From contig NZ_SEON01000001.1 in assembly GCF_004152845.1 (NCBI RefSeq), positions 1-64,000 on the forward strand: 64,000 bases of DNA, read 5' to 3'. Positions 28,705-36,442 of the stretch are shown in pieces; the stretch's first letter is position 1; the number at the start of each line of letters is the position of its first letter. Below the pieces are notes generated by a model, which ran no database searches, was not told where the DNA came from, and worked only from the letters and a program-made list of their open reading frames with translations. Origin of the DNA: Sphingobium fuliginis (GTDB taxonomy: Bacteria; Pseudomonadota; Alphaproteobacteria; Sphingomonadales; Sphingomonadaceae). The translations under genes were made by a program, and so were the position numbers.

Positions 28705-29459
28705 GCGGCGCCATCTATCCCAGCCTGAAGGGCAAGCGCGTCTTCATCAGCGGCGGCGGCAGCGGAATCGGTGAAGGGCTGGTCGAAGCCTTTGCCGCGC
28801 AGGGAGCCAGGGTCGCCTTTTGCGACATTGCGCAGGAAGAAGGCCGGGCCGTCGCGGAACGGCTGAAGGACGCGGATTTCGCGCCCGTCTTCCACCCCTG
28901 CGACCTAAGGGACATCGAAGCCGTGCAGGCCATGATCGCCACGGTGGAAGCGCAGCTTGGCGGCGTCGACATATTGATCAACAATGCGGCCAATGACGAC
29001 CGCCACGGCATCGAGGATGTCACGCCCGCCTATTGGGACGAGCGCATGGCGGTGAACCTGCGCCACCTCTTCTTCGCGGCGCAGGCGGTGGCCCCGGCGA
29101 TGAAGCGCGCGGGCGGCGGGGTGATCCTGAACTTCGGGTCGATAAGCTGGCACCTCGCCCTGCCCGATCTGGTGCTGTACCAGACCGCCAAGGCGGCGAT
29201 CGAGGGGCTGACGCGCAGTCTGGCCCGCGATCTGGGGCGCGACAATATCCGCGTCAACACCATCATTCCCGGCAATGTGAAGACGCCGCGCCAGATGAAA
29301 TGGTACACGCCCGAAGGCGAGGCGGAGATCGTCGCCGCGCAATGCCTGGACGGGCGGATCATGCCGGCGGACGTGGCCGCGCTGGCCATGTTCCTGGCGT
29401 CCGACGACGCGCGCATGTGCACGGGGCATGATTATTTCATCGATGCGGGCTGGCGCTGA
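28701..29459 (+). CDS. xylB: aldopentose (D-xylose) 1-dehydrogenase, SDR family
   Basis: Predicted 252-aa short-chain dehydrogenase, closest to Caulobacter XylB, which oxidises D-xylose to D-xylono-lactone with NAD+. The NAD fold begins SGGGSGIGEGL, NNAANDDRHGIEDVTPAYWDER follows, and the catalytic Ser-Tyr-Lys set is in FGSISWHLALPDLVLYQTAKAAIEG. The end VAALAMFLASDDARMCTGHDYFIDAGWR is almost the Caulobacter sequence. It starts at an ATGA overlap with xylX. Substrate could also be L-arabinose or another aldose; the family member is assigned by motif similarity only. Confidence 0.88.
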   Translation: MSGAIYPSLKGKRVFISGGGSGIGEGLVEAFAAQGARVAFCDIAQEEGRAVAERLKDADFAPVFHPCDLRDIEAVQAMIATVEAQLGGVDILINNAANDDRHGIEDVTPAYWDERMAVNLRHLFFAAQAVAPAMKRAGGGVILNFGSISWHLALPDLVLYQTAKAAIEGLTRSLARDLGRDNIRVNTIIPGNVKTPRQMKWYTPEGEAEIVAAQCLDGRIMPADVAALAMFLASDDARMCTGHDYFIDAGWR

Positions 29460-29463
29460 GGCT

Positions 29464-30336
29464 ATGGCCCCGGTTCCGGAAAGCGTCCTCAGCGTCGGCG
29501 CGACCCTGGGCGAAGGGCCCGTCTGGGTGGCGCGGGATGCAGCGCTCTGGTTCGTCGACATCAAGGAGAAGCGCATCCACCGCTTCGACCCCGATCTGGG
29601 CGTCGCGCGCAGTTGGGACGCGCCGGGCCAGGTCGGCTGGATCGTTCCGGCGCAGGACGGATCGTTCGCCGTCGGGCTCCAGTCCGGCGTGCACCGCTTC
29701 GATCCCGATGCCGCCGGCTTCACGCTGCTGCACGCGCCGGAGGCCGACCGGCCCGGCAACCGGTTGAACGACGCCACGGTCGATCCGGCGGGCGGTCTCT
29801 GGTTCGGATCGATGGACGATGGGGAGGAGGCCGATAGCGGGCGCTTCTACAGGCTGCACCAGGGCCGGCTGACTGAAAGCGGTCTGCCTCCGGTCTCGAT
29901 CACCAATGGTCCTGCTGTCTCGCCGGACGGCACGCTGCTCTATCACACCGACACGCTGGGCAGGCGGATCTGGCGGACGCGGATCGCGGCGGACGGCACG
30001 CTGCACGATACGGCGCTGTTCGCGGAGATCGAGGATGGCGCCGGCTATCCCGATGGACCGACCGTCGATGCGGAAGGCTGCCTGTGGACCGGGCTGTTCG
30101 CCGGCTGGGCCGTGCGGCGGTACGATCCGGCGGGCGGGCTGATGGCGGAGGTCCGCTTTCCCGTCGCCAATGTCACCAAGATCGCCTTTGGCGGACCGGA
30201 CCTGTCGACCGCCTATGCCACCACCGCACGCAAGGGCTTGACGAGGGACCAGCTTCTCGCGCAGCCCTGTGCCGGTGATCTTTTCGCTTTCGATCCCGGC
30301 GCGCGCGGGCAAACATCCTATATTGCAGCCATCTAG
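29464..30336 (+). CDS. xylC: pentonolactonase, SMP-30/gluconolactonase family
   Basis: Predicted 290-aa six-bladed propeller of the SMP-30 family. LGEGPVWVARDAALWFVDIK provides the metal-binding Glu, RPGNRLNDATVDPAGGLWFGSMD and YPDGPTVDAEGCLWTGLFAGW the other metal residues (Asn, Asp). It should open the xylonolactone made by the preceding dehydrogenase, as Caulobacter XylC does. It starts at ATG 29464, 4 bp after the xylB stop. Length matches Caulobacter XylC. Confidence 0.87.
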   Translation: MAPVPESVLSVGATLGEGPVWVARDAALWFVDIKEKRIHRFDPDLGVARSWDAPGQVGWIVPAQDGSFAVGLQSGVHRFDPDAAGFTLLHAPEADRPGNRLNDATVDPAGGLWFGSMDDGEEADSGRFYRLHQGRLTESGLPPVSITNGPAVSPDGTLLYHTDTLGRRIWRTRIAADGTLHDTALFAEIEDGAGYPDGPTVDAEGCLWTGLFAGWAVRRYDPAGGLMAEVRFPVANVTKIAFGGPDLSTAYATTARKGLTRDQLLAQPCAGDLFAFDPGARGQTSYIAAI

Positions 30337-30358
30337 AATATAAATCGGAGGAGCAGGA

Positions 30359-31771
30359 ATGTCCGAAGGGAGTGCCGATAAGGTCAATATGGCCTTCATC
30401 GCCGCCATCGTCGCCGTGGCGACCATCGGCGGGTTCATGTTCGGTTATGACAGCGGCGTCATCAACGGCACGCAAAAGGGGCTGGAAAGCGCCTTCGACC
30501 TCGGCAAGCTGGGCATCGGCGTCAATGTCGGCGCCATCCTGGTGGGCTCCTCCATCGGCGCGTTCCTGGCCGGGCGCATGGCCGACCTGATCGGACGGCG
30601 CGGGGTGATGATGCTGTCGGCTGCGCTGTTCCTCGTCAGCGCGATATTGGCGGGGGCGGCGGGATCGTCCGTCATCTTCATCGTCGCGCGCATCGTCGGC
30701 GGCCTGGGGGTCGGCGCGGCGAGCGTGATCTCCCCGGTCTATATTTCCGAAGTCACTCCGGCGGCGGTGCGCGGCCGTCTCTCCAGCGTACAGCAGGTGA
30801 TGATCATCTCCGGCCTGACCGGCGCGTTCGTCGCCAATTTCGTGCTGGCGCGCTATGCCGGCGGATCGACGGCGCAGCTGTGGCTGGGCTTTCCCGCCTG
30901 GCGCTGGATGTTCTGGCTCCAGGCCATTCCGGCCGCGATCTACTTCCTGGCGCTGCTGGTGATCCCGGAAAGCCCCCGCTATCTGGTGGCGCGCGGGCAG
31001 GAGGAGCGCGCCCAGGCCGTGCTCACCCGCCTGTTCGGCGCCGAAGCCGCATCGCGCAAGGTGGTCGAAATCCGCAACAGTCTGGCCGCCGATCATCACC
31101 GGCCCAAGCTCAGCGACCTGATCGACAAGGCCAGCGGCAAGATCCGGCCCATCGTCTGGACCGGCATCGGCCTGGCCGTATTCCAGCAGCTGGTCGGCAT
31201 CAACGTCGTCTTCTATTATGGCGCTACCCTGTGGGAAGCGGTCGGCTTTTCGGAGGATTATGCGCTCCAGACCAACATCCTGTCGGGCGTGCTGTCGATC
31301 GGCGCCTGCCTTGCCACCATCGCGCTGGTCGACCGGATCGGGCGCAAACCGCTGCTGCTGATCGGATCGGCGGGCATGGCGGTGACGCTGGCGACCGTCG
31401 CCTATGCCTTCTCCACGGCGGTCACGGCGGCCGACGGCGCCGTATCGCTGCCCGGCAATAACGGCGTGATCGCGCTGGTGGCCGCCAATCTCTACGTGAT
31501 CTTCTTCAACATGAGCTGGGGTCCGATCATGTGGGTGATGCTGGGCGAGATGTTCCCGAACCAGATCCGGGGATCGGGGCTTGCCGTGTCCGGCTTCGCG
31601 CAGTGGATCGCCAATGCGCTGATCTCCGTCAGCTTCCCGGCGCTGGCGGTCTCGCCCGGCCTGGCGATCACCTATACCGGCTATGCCTTCTTCGCCGCCG
31701 TCTCCTTCTTCTTCGTTCGCGCCCTGGTGCATGAGACGAAAGGCCGCGAGCTTGAGGACATGGTCGGCTGA
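30359..31771 (+). CDS. MFS sugar:H+ symporter (XylE/GalP type)
   Basis: Predicted 470-aa twelve-helix sugar porter of the major facilitator superfamily. IGGFMFGYDSGVINGTQKGL is the family opening. GRMADLIGRRGVMM is the first RXGRR loop, PESPRYLVARGQ the central-loop PESPR motif, QQLVGINVVFYYGATLW the substrate-site helix 7, VDRIGRKPLLL the second loop motif and PNQIRGSGLAVSGF the C-terminal motif. It likely imports the pentose oxidised by the upstream enzymes. GGAGGAG precedes the ATG at 30359. Its stop overlaps a CTG in the frame of the next gene. Confidence 0.92.
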   Translation: MSEGSADKVNMAFIAAIVAVATIGGFMFGYDSGVINGTQKGLESAFDLGKLGIGVNVGAILVGSSIGAFLAGRMADLIGRRGVMMLSAALFLVSAILAGAAGSSVIFIVARIVGGLGVGAASVISPVYISEVTPAAVRGRLSSVQQVMIISGLTGAFVANFVLARYAGGSTAQLWLGFPAWRWMFWLQAIPAAIYFLALLVIPESPRYLVARGQEERAQAVLTRLFGAEAASRKVVEIRNSLAADHHRPKLSDLIDKASGKIRPIVWTGIGLAVFQQLVGINVVFYYGATLWEAVGFSEDYALQTNILSGVLSIGACLATIALVDRIGRKPLLLIGSAGMAVTLATVAYAFSTAVTAADGAVSLPGNNGVIALVAANLYVIFFNMSWGPIMWVMLGEMFPNQIRGSGLAVSGFAQWIANALISVSFPALAVSPGLAITYTGYAFFAAVSFFFVRALVHETKGRELEDMVG

Positions 31772-31800
31772 GCGGCCTGATCGCCCTGAAGGCGGGCGCG

Positions 31801-32658
31801 GTGGAGGCCGTGCTCGCCCCCGCCGTCGGCGGATCGCTGGCGGCGCTTCGCTTCGCGGGGACGGACATATTGCGGACCGCTCCGGTCGACAGCAGCGATC
31901 CGTTGCAGATGGCGAGCTTCCCGTTGGTGCCCTATACCAACCGGATCGCCCATGGCCGCTTTCGTTTCGCCGGGCGCGACGTGCGGATGCCGCTCAACTT
32001 CGGGGACCATCCGCACAGCCTCCACGGCATCGGCTGGACCTCGGCATGGAGCGTCGCGGCGGCGGCGCAGGACAGCGCGCACCTCACGCACCGATATGAC
32101 GGCGATGGCGGCTGGCCATGGGCCTATGAAGCGCAGCAGCATTTCACCCTGTCCGACCATGCCATCGAAATGAGGCTGACGCTGCGCAACATCAGCGATG
32201 AGGCCATGCCGGCGGGCCTTGGCTTCCACCCCTATTTCCAGGCGGACGAAGACACGTCGCTCCAGTTCCGGGCGGACCGGCTGTGGCTTGCGACAGCCGA
32301 CATGCTGCCCGTGCGGCAGGTGGCGGCGGACGCGCTGGGCGACTGGTCGGCGGGCGCGCGGGTGCGGGGAAACAGCCTGATCGACAATGCCTATGGCGGC
32401 TGGGACGGCAGCGCCACCGTCCGGCGAGGGGATGGGACGCGGGTCGTGCTCAGCGCCGTGGGCGCGTCATGGTTCCATGTCTATCGCCCGCCCCTTTCCC
32501 CGGATTTCTGCCTGGAACCTGTCACCCACATGCCCGATGCCGTCAATCGTCCGGGGGGCATGGACAGCATCGAACCAGGCGCGGAAAAGACGCTTTCCCT
32601 TCGCATCGCCTTCCCTCCGTCCGACGAAGCGCTTCCGCAGCGCGACAAAATCGCCTAA
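31801..32658 (+). CDS. aldose 1-epimerase (mutarotase) family protein
   Basis: Predicted at least 285 aa, galactose-mutarotase-like. PLVPYTNRIAHGRFRFAG and GDHPHSLHGIGW contain the substrate Arg and first His, GLGFHPYFQ the second His, and LEPVTHMPDA the catalytic Glu region. It would supply the right anomer to the pentose dehydrogenase. The only canonical start here is GTG 31801, which omits the first beta strand. A CTG at 31768, overlapping the transporter stop as CTGA and preceded by GAGGA 9 nt upstream, gives LSGLIALKAGAV and a full N-terminus (296 aa). I report the canonical start but favour CTG. Confidence 0.8.
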   Translation: MEAVLAPAVGGSLAALRFAGTDILRTAPVDSSDPLQMASFPLVPYTNRIAHGRFRFAGRDVRMPLNFGDHPHSLHGIGWTSAWSVAAAAQDSAHLTHRYDGDGGWPWAYEAQQHFTLSDHAIEMRLTLRNISDEAMPAGLGFHPYFQADEDTSLQFRADRLWLATADMLPVRQVAADALGDWSAGARVRGNSLIDNAYGGWDGSATVRRGDGTRVVLSAVGASWFHVYRPPLSPDFCLEPVTHMPDAVNRPGGMDSIEPGAEKTLSLRIAFPPSDEALPQRDKIA

Positions 32659-32688
32659 GCTGCCCGCTCAGCAGCTATAGGAGCGTTG

Positions 32689-33024
32689 ATGCAATTTCTG
32701 CGGACTGCCTTCTGGGTCGTCATCGCCGTCGCCCTCGCGCTATTCTGCGTCGCCAATTACACGCGCGTAGAAGTGAATCTCTGGGGCGACCTGGTCATGG
32801 AAACGAAACTGCCGGTCCTGCTGATCGGCGCCTATTTGCTGGGTGCGCTGCCCTTCTGGATCATGGCGCGGGCAACCCGCTGGCGCATGAAGCGCAAGCT
32901 GGAGAGTACCGAGCGCGCGCTCGTCGCGGCGACCGCCGCCCCCTCGTCTTCCACCCCTCCATCCCTCGCCGTCGCGGACAACAAGGCCGCGACCCCTACC
33001 CTCTCCACCACAGGACCAGCATGA
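32689..33024 (+). CDS. lapA: LapA family membrane protein
   Basis: Predicted 111 aa with two transmembrane helices (about 5-23 and 43-62) joined by NYTRVEVNLWGDLVMETKLP, the usual LapA/YciS arrangement. A basic linker (RATRWRMKRKLESTERAL) and a Ser/Thr/Pro tail follow. In E. coli LapA works with LapB in controlling lipopolysaccharide synthesis. lapB is not here, but LapA next to pyrF is the E. coli order too. TAGGAG at 32678-32683 supports the ATG. The stop overlaps the pyrF start (ATGA). Confidence 0.8.
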   Translation: MQFLRTAFWVVIAVALALFCVANYTRVEVNLWGDLVMETKLPVLLIGAYLLGALPFWIMARATRWRMKRKLESTERALVAATAAPSSSTPPSLAVADNKAATPTLSTTGPA

Positions 33025-33695
33025 CCAGCCCCATCTATGTCGCCATCGATACGCCCGACCTGCGCAAGGCCCAGGACCTTGCGCAGCAGGTGCGTCATCA
33101 TGTGGGCGGGCTGAAGCTGGGCCTCGAATTCTTCTGCGCCCACGGCCATCATGGCGTGCATGAGATGATGAAGTTCGGGCTGCCGGTCTTCCTCGATCTG
33201 AAGCTGCACGACATTCCCAACACGGTCGCCAAGGCGGTGCAGGCGCTGCATGTGCTGGAGCCTGCGATCCTGACCGTCCATGCCGCCGGCGGGCGCGCCA
33301 TGCTGGAGGACGCGAAGGCGGCGGCAGGGGCCAAGACCCGGGTGGTCGCCGTGACCGTGCTGACCAGCCTGGACGATGGAGACCTGCTCGACATCGGCGT
33401 GGGCGGCAAGGCCGAGGATCAGGTGGCGCGACTGGCCGATCTGGCGCGCAGCGCGGGGCTGGACGGGATCGTCTGCTCCGGCGAGGAGGTCGCGCTGGCG
33501 AAGAAGGCGTGGCCTGACGGGTTCTTCGTGGTTCCGGGCGTGCGGCCGGCAGGCGGCGCGATGGGCGACCAGAAGCGCGCGGTGACGCCGCGCGAGGCGC
33601 TGGACCGGGGCGCCTCGATCCTGGTGGTCGGACGGCCGATCAGCCTGGCGGAAAAGCCGGATATTGCAGCGCGGGAGATAGAGGCGACGCTTTAG
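33021..33695 (+). CDS. pyrF: orotidine 5'-phosphate decarboxylase
   Basis: Predicted 224-aa enzyme for the last step of UMP synthesis. IYVAIDTPDL opens the barrel. FLDLKLHDIPNTV is the family signature holding the catalytic Asp-Lys-Asp array, LTVHAAGG follows, and VPGVRPAGGAMGDQKRAVTP with LVVGRPIS is the phosphate-binding end. Length fits the short bacterial type. It begins at an ATGA overlap with lapA and is followed by a convergent thioesterase gene. Confidence 0.96.
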   Translation: MTSPIYVAIDTPDLRKAQDLAQQVRHHVGGLKLGLEFFCAHGHHGVHEMMKFGLPVFLDLKLHDIPNTVAKAVQALHVLEPAILTVHAAGGRAMLEDAKAAAGAKTRVVAVTVLTSLDDGDLLDIGVGGKAEDQVARLADLARSAGLDGIVCSGEEVALAKKAWPDGFFVVPGVRPAGGAMGDQKRAVTPREALDRGASILVVGRPISLAEKPDIAAREIEATL

Positions 33696-33718
33696 GCGGC
33701 CCGTTCAGGGTCGAAACG

Positions 33719-34138
33719 TCACGTTCCGTCCGGCGCGAAGAAATGCTGGATCACCTCCCGCGCCAGGCGCGCCGGACGCAGCGTGGAGGCGTCGAGGCAG
33801 CACCAGCTCGACTTCACCTCCGCCAGCACTTCCTCGCCACGGCGGATCACCGTTTCGTAGAAGGCGCGCGCGCCCTGCACCTTTTCCAGCAGGACGGTCG
33901 CGATGACGTCGTCGTTGAGGAAGGTCGGCTTGCGATAGGTGATCTCATGCTTGAGCGCGACCCATAGATGCTGGGCAACCGCCTCGGTGGGAGCGAGCGC
34001 CCGCCAATGGTCGAGTACGGCCGCCTGAACCCATTTCAGATAGCTCGCATTGTTGACATGACCCATGAAGTCGATGTCGTCCGGCTCTATGCCGACGGGA
34101 TAAAGATGGGGAATGGCGTTGTGCACGGGCAGCGTCAT
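33719..34138 (-). CDS. hotdog-fold acyl-CoA thioesterase (4HBT family)
   Basis: Predicted 139 aa single hotdog domain. IEPDDIDFMGHVNNASYLKWVQAAV is the 4-hydroxybenzoyl-CoA-thioesterase signature with catalytic Asp and the HVNN motif. EITYRKPTFLNDDVIATV and AEVKSSWCCLD follow. The substrate acyl group is unknown; such proteins hydrolyse short to long acyl-CoAs in the cytoplasm. It is transcribed on the minus strand downstream of the outer-membrane protein gene, 81 bp away. Confidence 0.85.
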   Translation of the reverse strand: MTLPVHNAIPHLYPVGIEPDDIDFMGHVNNASYLKWVQAAVLDHWRALAPTEAVAQHLWVALKHEITYRKPTFLNDDVIATVLLEKVQGARAFYETVIRRGEEVLAEVKSSWCCLDASTLRPARLAREVIQHFFAPDGT

Positions 34139-34189
34139 AGCAGGTTCGAAGGCAGGGCGACAGGACGGCGCGGCATGCCTTGGGGCGAA

Positions 34190-34210
34190 GGGGCCGGAAC
34201 GACCGGCCCC
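34190..34210 (-). terminator. hairpin after the outer-membrane barrel gene
   Basis: GGGGCCGG pairs with CCGGCCCC across AACGA, 9 bp after the stop of the barrel gene on the minus strand. Only TTCG follows, so termination strength is doubtful. Confidence 0.4.
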
Positions 34211-34219
34211 TCCCTCCCG

Positions 34220-34873
34220 TCAGAAGCGCCAGCCCAGGCTCGCGACGATCTGGTGCCGGTCGGTGTCGATGCCGAATTCGTCCGTCGTCGTGCCGTTGGC
34301 GAAGTCGATATGCGCATCCTCATATTTGGAATAGCGATATTCGAGCTTGGCGAAGGTATTGGCGTTGATGGCGCGCTCCACGCCCGCACCGATGCGCCAG
34401 CCGTCCAGCTTGAAATTGGTGTCGGTTTCGACATTGGTGTTGCCGGCCAGCACGTCCAGCTTCGTGTTGGTGTAGCCGCCCTTCACATAGACCAGCGTGT
34501 TCGGGCTGGCCAATATGCCCGCCCGCGCACCGATATAGAGGTCGCGGCCCTGCTTGACGCGGCCGAAGCCGAACTGGTCGGTGGGGTCCGATCGGCCGCT
34601 CTTCGAGGTGGAGTCGGTATATTCGCCCTCGACGCCGACCACCGCGCTGCCAAGGTTCACGTCATAGCCGGCGCCCACGCCGTAGAGCAGGCCGTCGATC
34701 GACTGGTCGTCGCGGCCATTGTCATTGTCCACGCTGCTGCCGGCGCCAGTATGGTCGTAGCCCAGTATCGCCTCGACGCGCGGGCCGGTGAAGGTAGGAT
34801 TGACGTCCTGCGCCAGAGCGGGGCTTGCGACCGCTGCGCCGGTCAGGAGGGTTGCGGCCAGGATCTTACGCAT
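34220..34873 (-). CDS. outer membrane beta-barrel protein (OmpA-like/opacity family)
   Basis: Predicted 217 aa with signal peptide MRKILAATLLTGAAVASPALA. The mature chain is an eight-strand barrel: alternating strands such as VEAILGYDH, LLYGVGAGYDVNL, VVGVEGEYTD, LYIGARAGIL, TLVYVKGGYTN, WRIGAGVERAI and TFAKLEYRYSKYED, ending in IVASLGWRF with terminal Phe, the usual BAM-recognition signal. It is of the Omp25/opacity porin type in Alphaproteobacteria; the role is structural or unknown. The ATG at 34873 starts the signal peptide. Confidence 0.88.
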   Translation of the reverse strand: MRKILAATLLTGAAVASPALAQDVNPTFTGPRVEAILGYDHTGAGSSVDNDNGRDDQSIDGLLYGVGAGYDVNLGSAVVGVEGEYTDSTSKSGRSDPTDQFGFGRVKQGRDLYIGARAGILASPNTLVYVKGGYTNTKLDVLAGNTNVETDTNFKLDGWRIGAGVERAINANTFAKLEYRYSKYEDAHIDFANGTTTDEFGIDTDRHQIVASLGWRF

Positions 34874-35045
34874 ATTCGGGTACTCCACTTTATCTTCTCA
34901 ATCCCCTGTCAGCCGGGGAGACGGTGAAGTCATGGAAGTCCCTGGAGGTTGCATGAACCTCAGATAAACAACTGAATTTGTGTCCTTTATGCCACAAAAC
35001 CAGCTCGGTTCGCCGCGTAGCTGAGGCGTGCAGGCGGTGAGTTGA

Positions 35046-36440
35046 TCAACATTCCACGACATTGACGGCCAGTCCGCCAAGGCTCGTTTCCTTGTAGCGG
35101 CTCGCCATGTCCTCGCCGGTCTGCCGCATGGTTTCTATGACCGCGTCCAGGCTGACGATGTGGCGGCCATCGCCCTGGAGCGCGAGATAGGCCGCGTTGA
35201 TCGCCTTCACGGCGCCCATGGTGTTGCGCTCGATACAAGGGATCTGCACCAGCCCGCCGATGGGATCGCAGGTGAGGCCGAGATTATGCTCCATGCCGAT
35301 CTCCGCGGCATTTTCGACCTGCTGGTTGGTGCCGCCCAACACGGCGGCAAGACCTGCGGCAGCCATGGAGCAGGCGACGCCCACCTCCCCCTGGCAGCCC
35401 ATTTCGGCGGCTGAGATGGAGGCGCGCTTCTTGTAGAGGAAGCCCATGGCCGCCGCGGTCAACAGGAAGCGGCGCTCCCCCTCCCGGTCGGCGCCGGGGA
35501 CGAAGCGGCGATAATAATGCAATACGGCGGGGATGACGCCCGCCGCCCCGTTGGTCGGAGCGGTGACGACGCGCCCGCCGGCGGCATTTTCCTCATTCAC
35601 CGCCAGCGCGAAGAGGCTGACCCATTCGAAGATCTGCGCCGGGCCGAGGGCATTTTGCTGGAGCACCAGCCGGTTATGGATGGCGCGGGCGCGGCGCCGG
35701 ACCTTCAGCCCGCCGGGCAGCAACCCCTCTTCCTTCAGGCCGCGATCGATGGATGCGCTCATCGCGTCGATCACGCTGTCGAGGAAGGCTTCGGTTTCCC
35801 GCGGCGCGCGCCAGGCCCCCTCGTTGCGCAGGACCAGCGTGGCGATGCTGAGGCCGGTACTCTCCCCCAGCGCCAGCATTTCCGCGCCGGAGGAGAAGGG
35901 ATAGGGCTGGACGACATTATGGCCGAGCGGCGCGTCGGCGGCGATCGCCTCCGCGCCCGGCAGGACCGCGCCGCCGCCGACCGAATAATAATCGCGGACC
36001 AGCGGCTCCTCCTGCCCGTCTAACCAGGCTGAAAAGCGCATGCCGTTGCTATGCGCCTCCAGAAACTCTCCCATGCGGAAGAGGAGGTCGGTCGTTTCTT
36101 CGAAGGGAACGAAGCGGTCCTCCACGCTGCCCGCACGGATGCGGCGCTCGCTGCGGATGGTGGCGAGGATGTCGGCAATGGCGTCGGGATCGACGCTGTC
36201 GGGACGCTGGCCGGACAGGCCGAGCAGGATCGCCATGTCGGTAGCGTGGCCCCTGCCCGTGAGGGCGAGCGATCCATAGAGTTCGCATTGCACGCGGGCC
36301 GGGATGGCGGGCAGCGAGTCCATGAACATCAGCGCGGCGCGCATCGGCCCGACCGTGTGCGAACTGGACGGCCCGATGCCGATGGTGAACAGGTCCATCA
36401 CGCTGATCGCGGCGGCCGCATTGATGCGGGATTTGGTCAC
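35046..36440 (-). CDS. sdaA: L-serine ammonia-lyase (iron-sulfur, single chain)
   Basis: Predicted 464-aa L-serine dehydratase that deaminates serine to pyruvate. The N-terminal domain starts [22 protein letters not shown], which contains the SSSHT motif. The C-terminal catalytic domain has [17 protein letters not shown] and [42 protein letters not shown] completes the set of cysteines expected for the 4Fe-4S cluster. I choose GTG at 36440, with AAGGA about 9 nt upstream. A TTG at 36446 forms a TTGA overlap with the tamB stop, so coupling either way is likely. Confidence 0.94.
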   Translation of the reverse strand: MTKSRINAAAAISVMDLFTIGIGPSSSHTVGPMRAALMFMDSLPAIPARVQCELYGSLALTGRGHATDMAILLGLSGQRPDSVDPDAIADILATIRSERRIRAGSVEDRFVPFEETTDLLFRMGEFLEAHSNGMRFSAWLDGQEEPLVRDYYSVGGGAVLPGAEAIAADAPLGHNVVQPYPFSSGAEMLALGESTGLSIATLVLRNEGAWRAPRETEAFLDSVIDAMSASIDRGLKEEGLLPGGLKVRRRARAIHNRLVLQQNALGPAQIFEWVSLFALAVNEENAAGGRVVTAPTNGAAGVIPAVLHYYRRFVPGADREGERRFLLTAAAMGFLYKKRASISAAEMGCQGEVGVACSMAAAGLAAVLGGTNQQVENAAEIGMEHNLGLTCDPIGGLVQIPCIERNTMGAVKAINAAYLALQGDGRHIVSLDAVIETMRQTGEDMASRYKETSLGGLAVNVVEC

Positions 36441-36442
36441 GT

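Noticed and set aside
32283..33695. 470-codon frame joining the epimerase region to pyrF
   Set aside because: The pyrF part begins at its own ATG overlapping lapA; the upstream codons are the epimerase and lapA genes in another frame.
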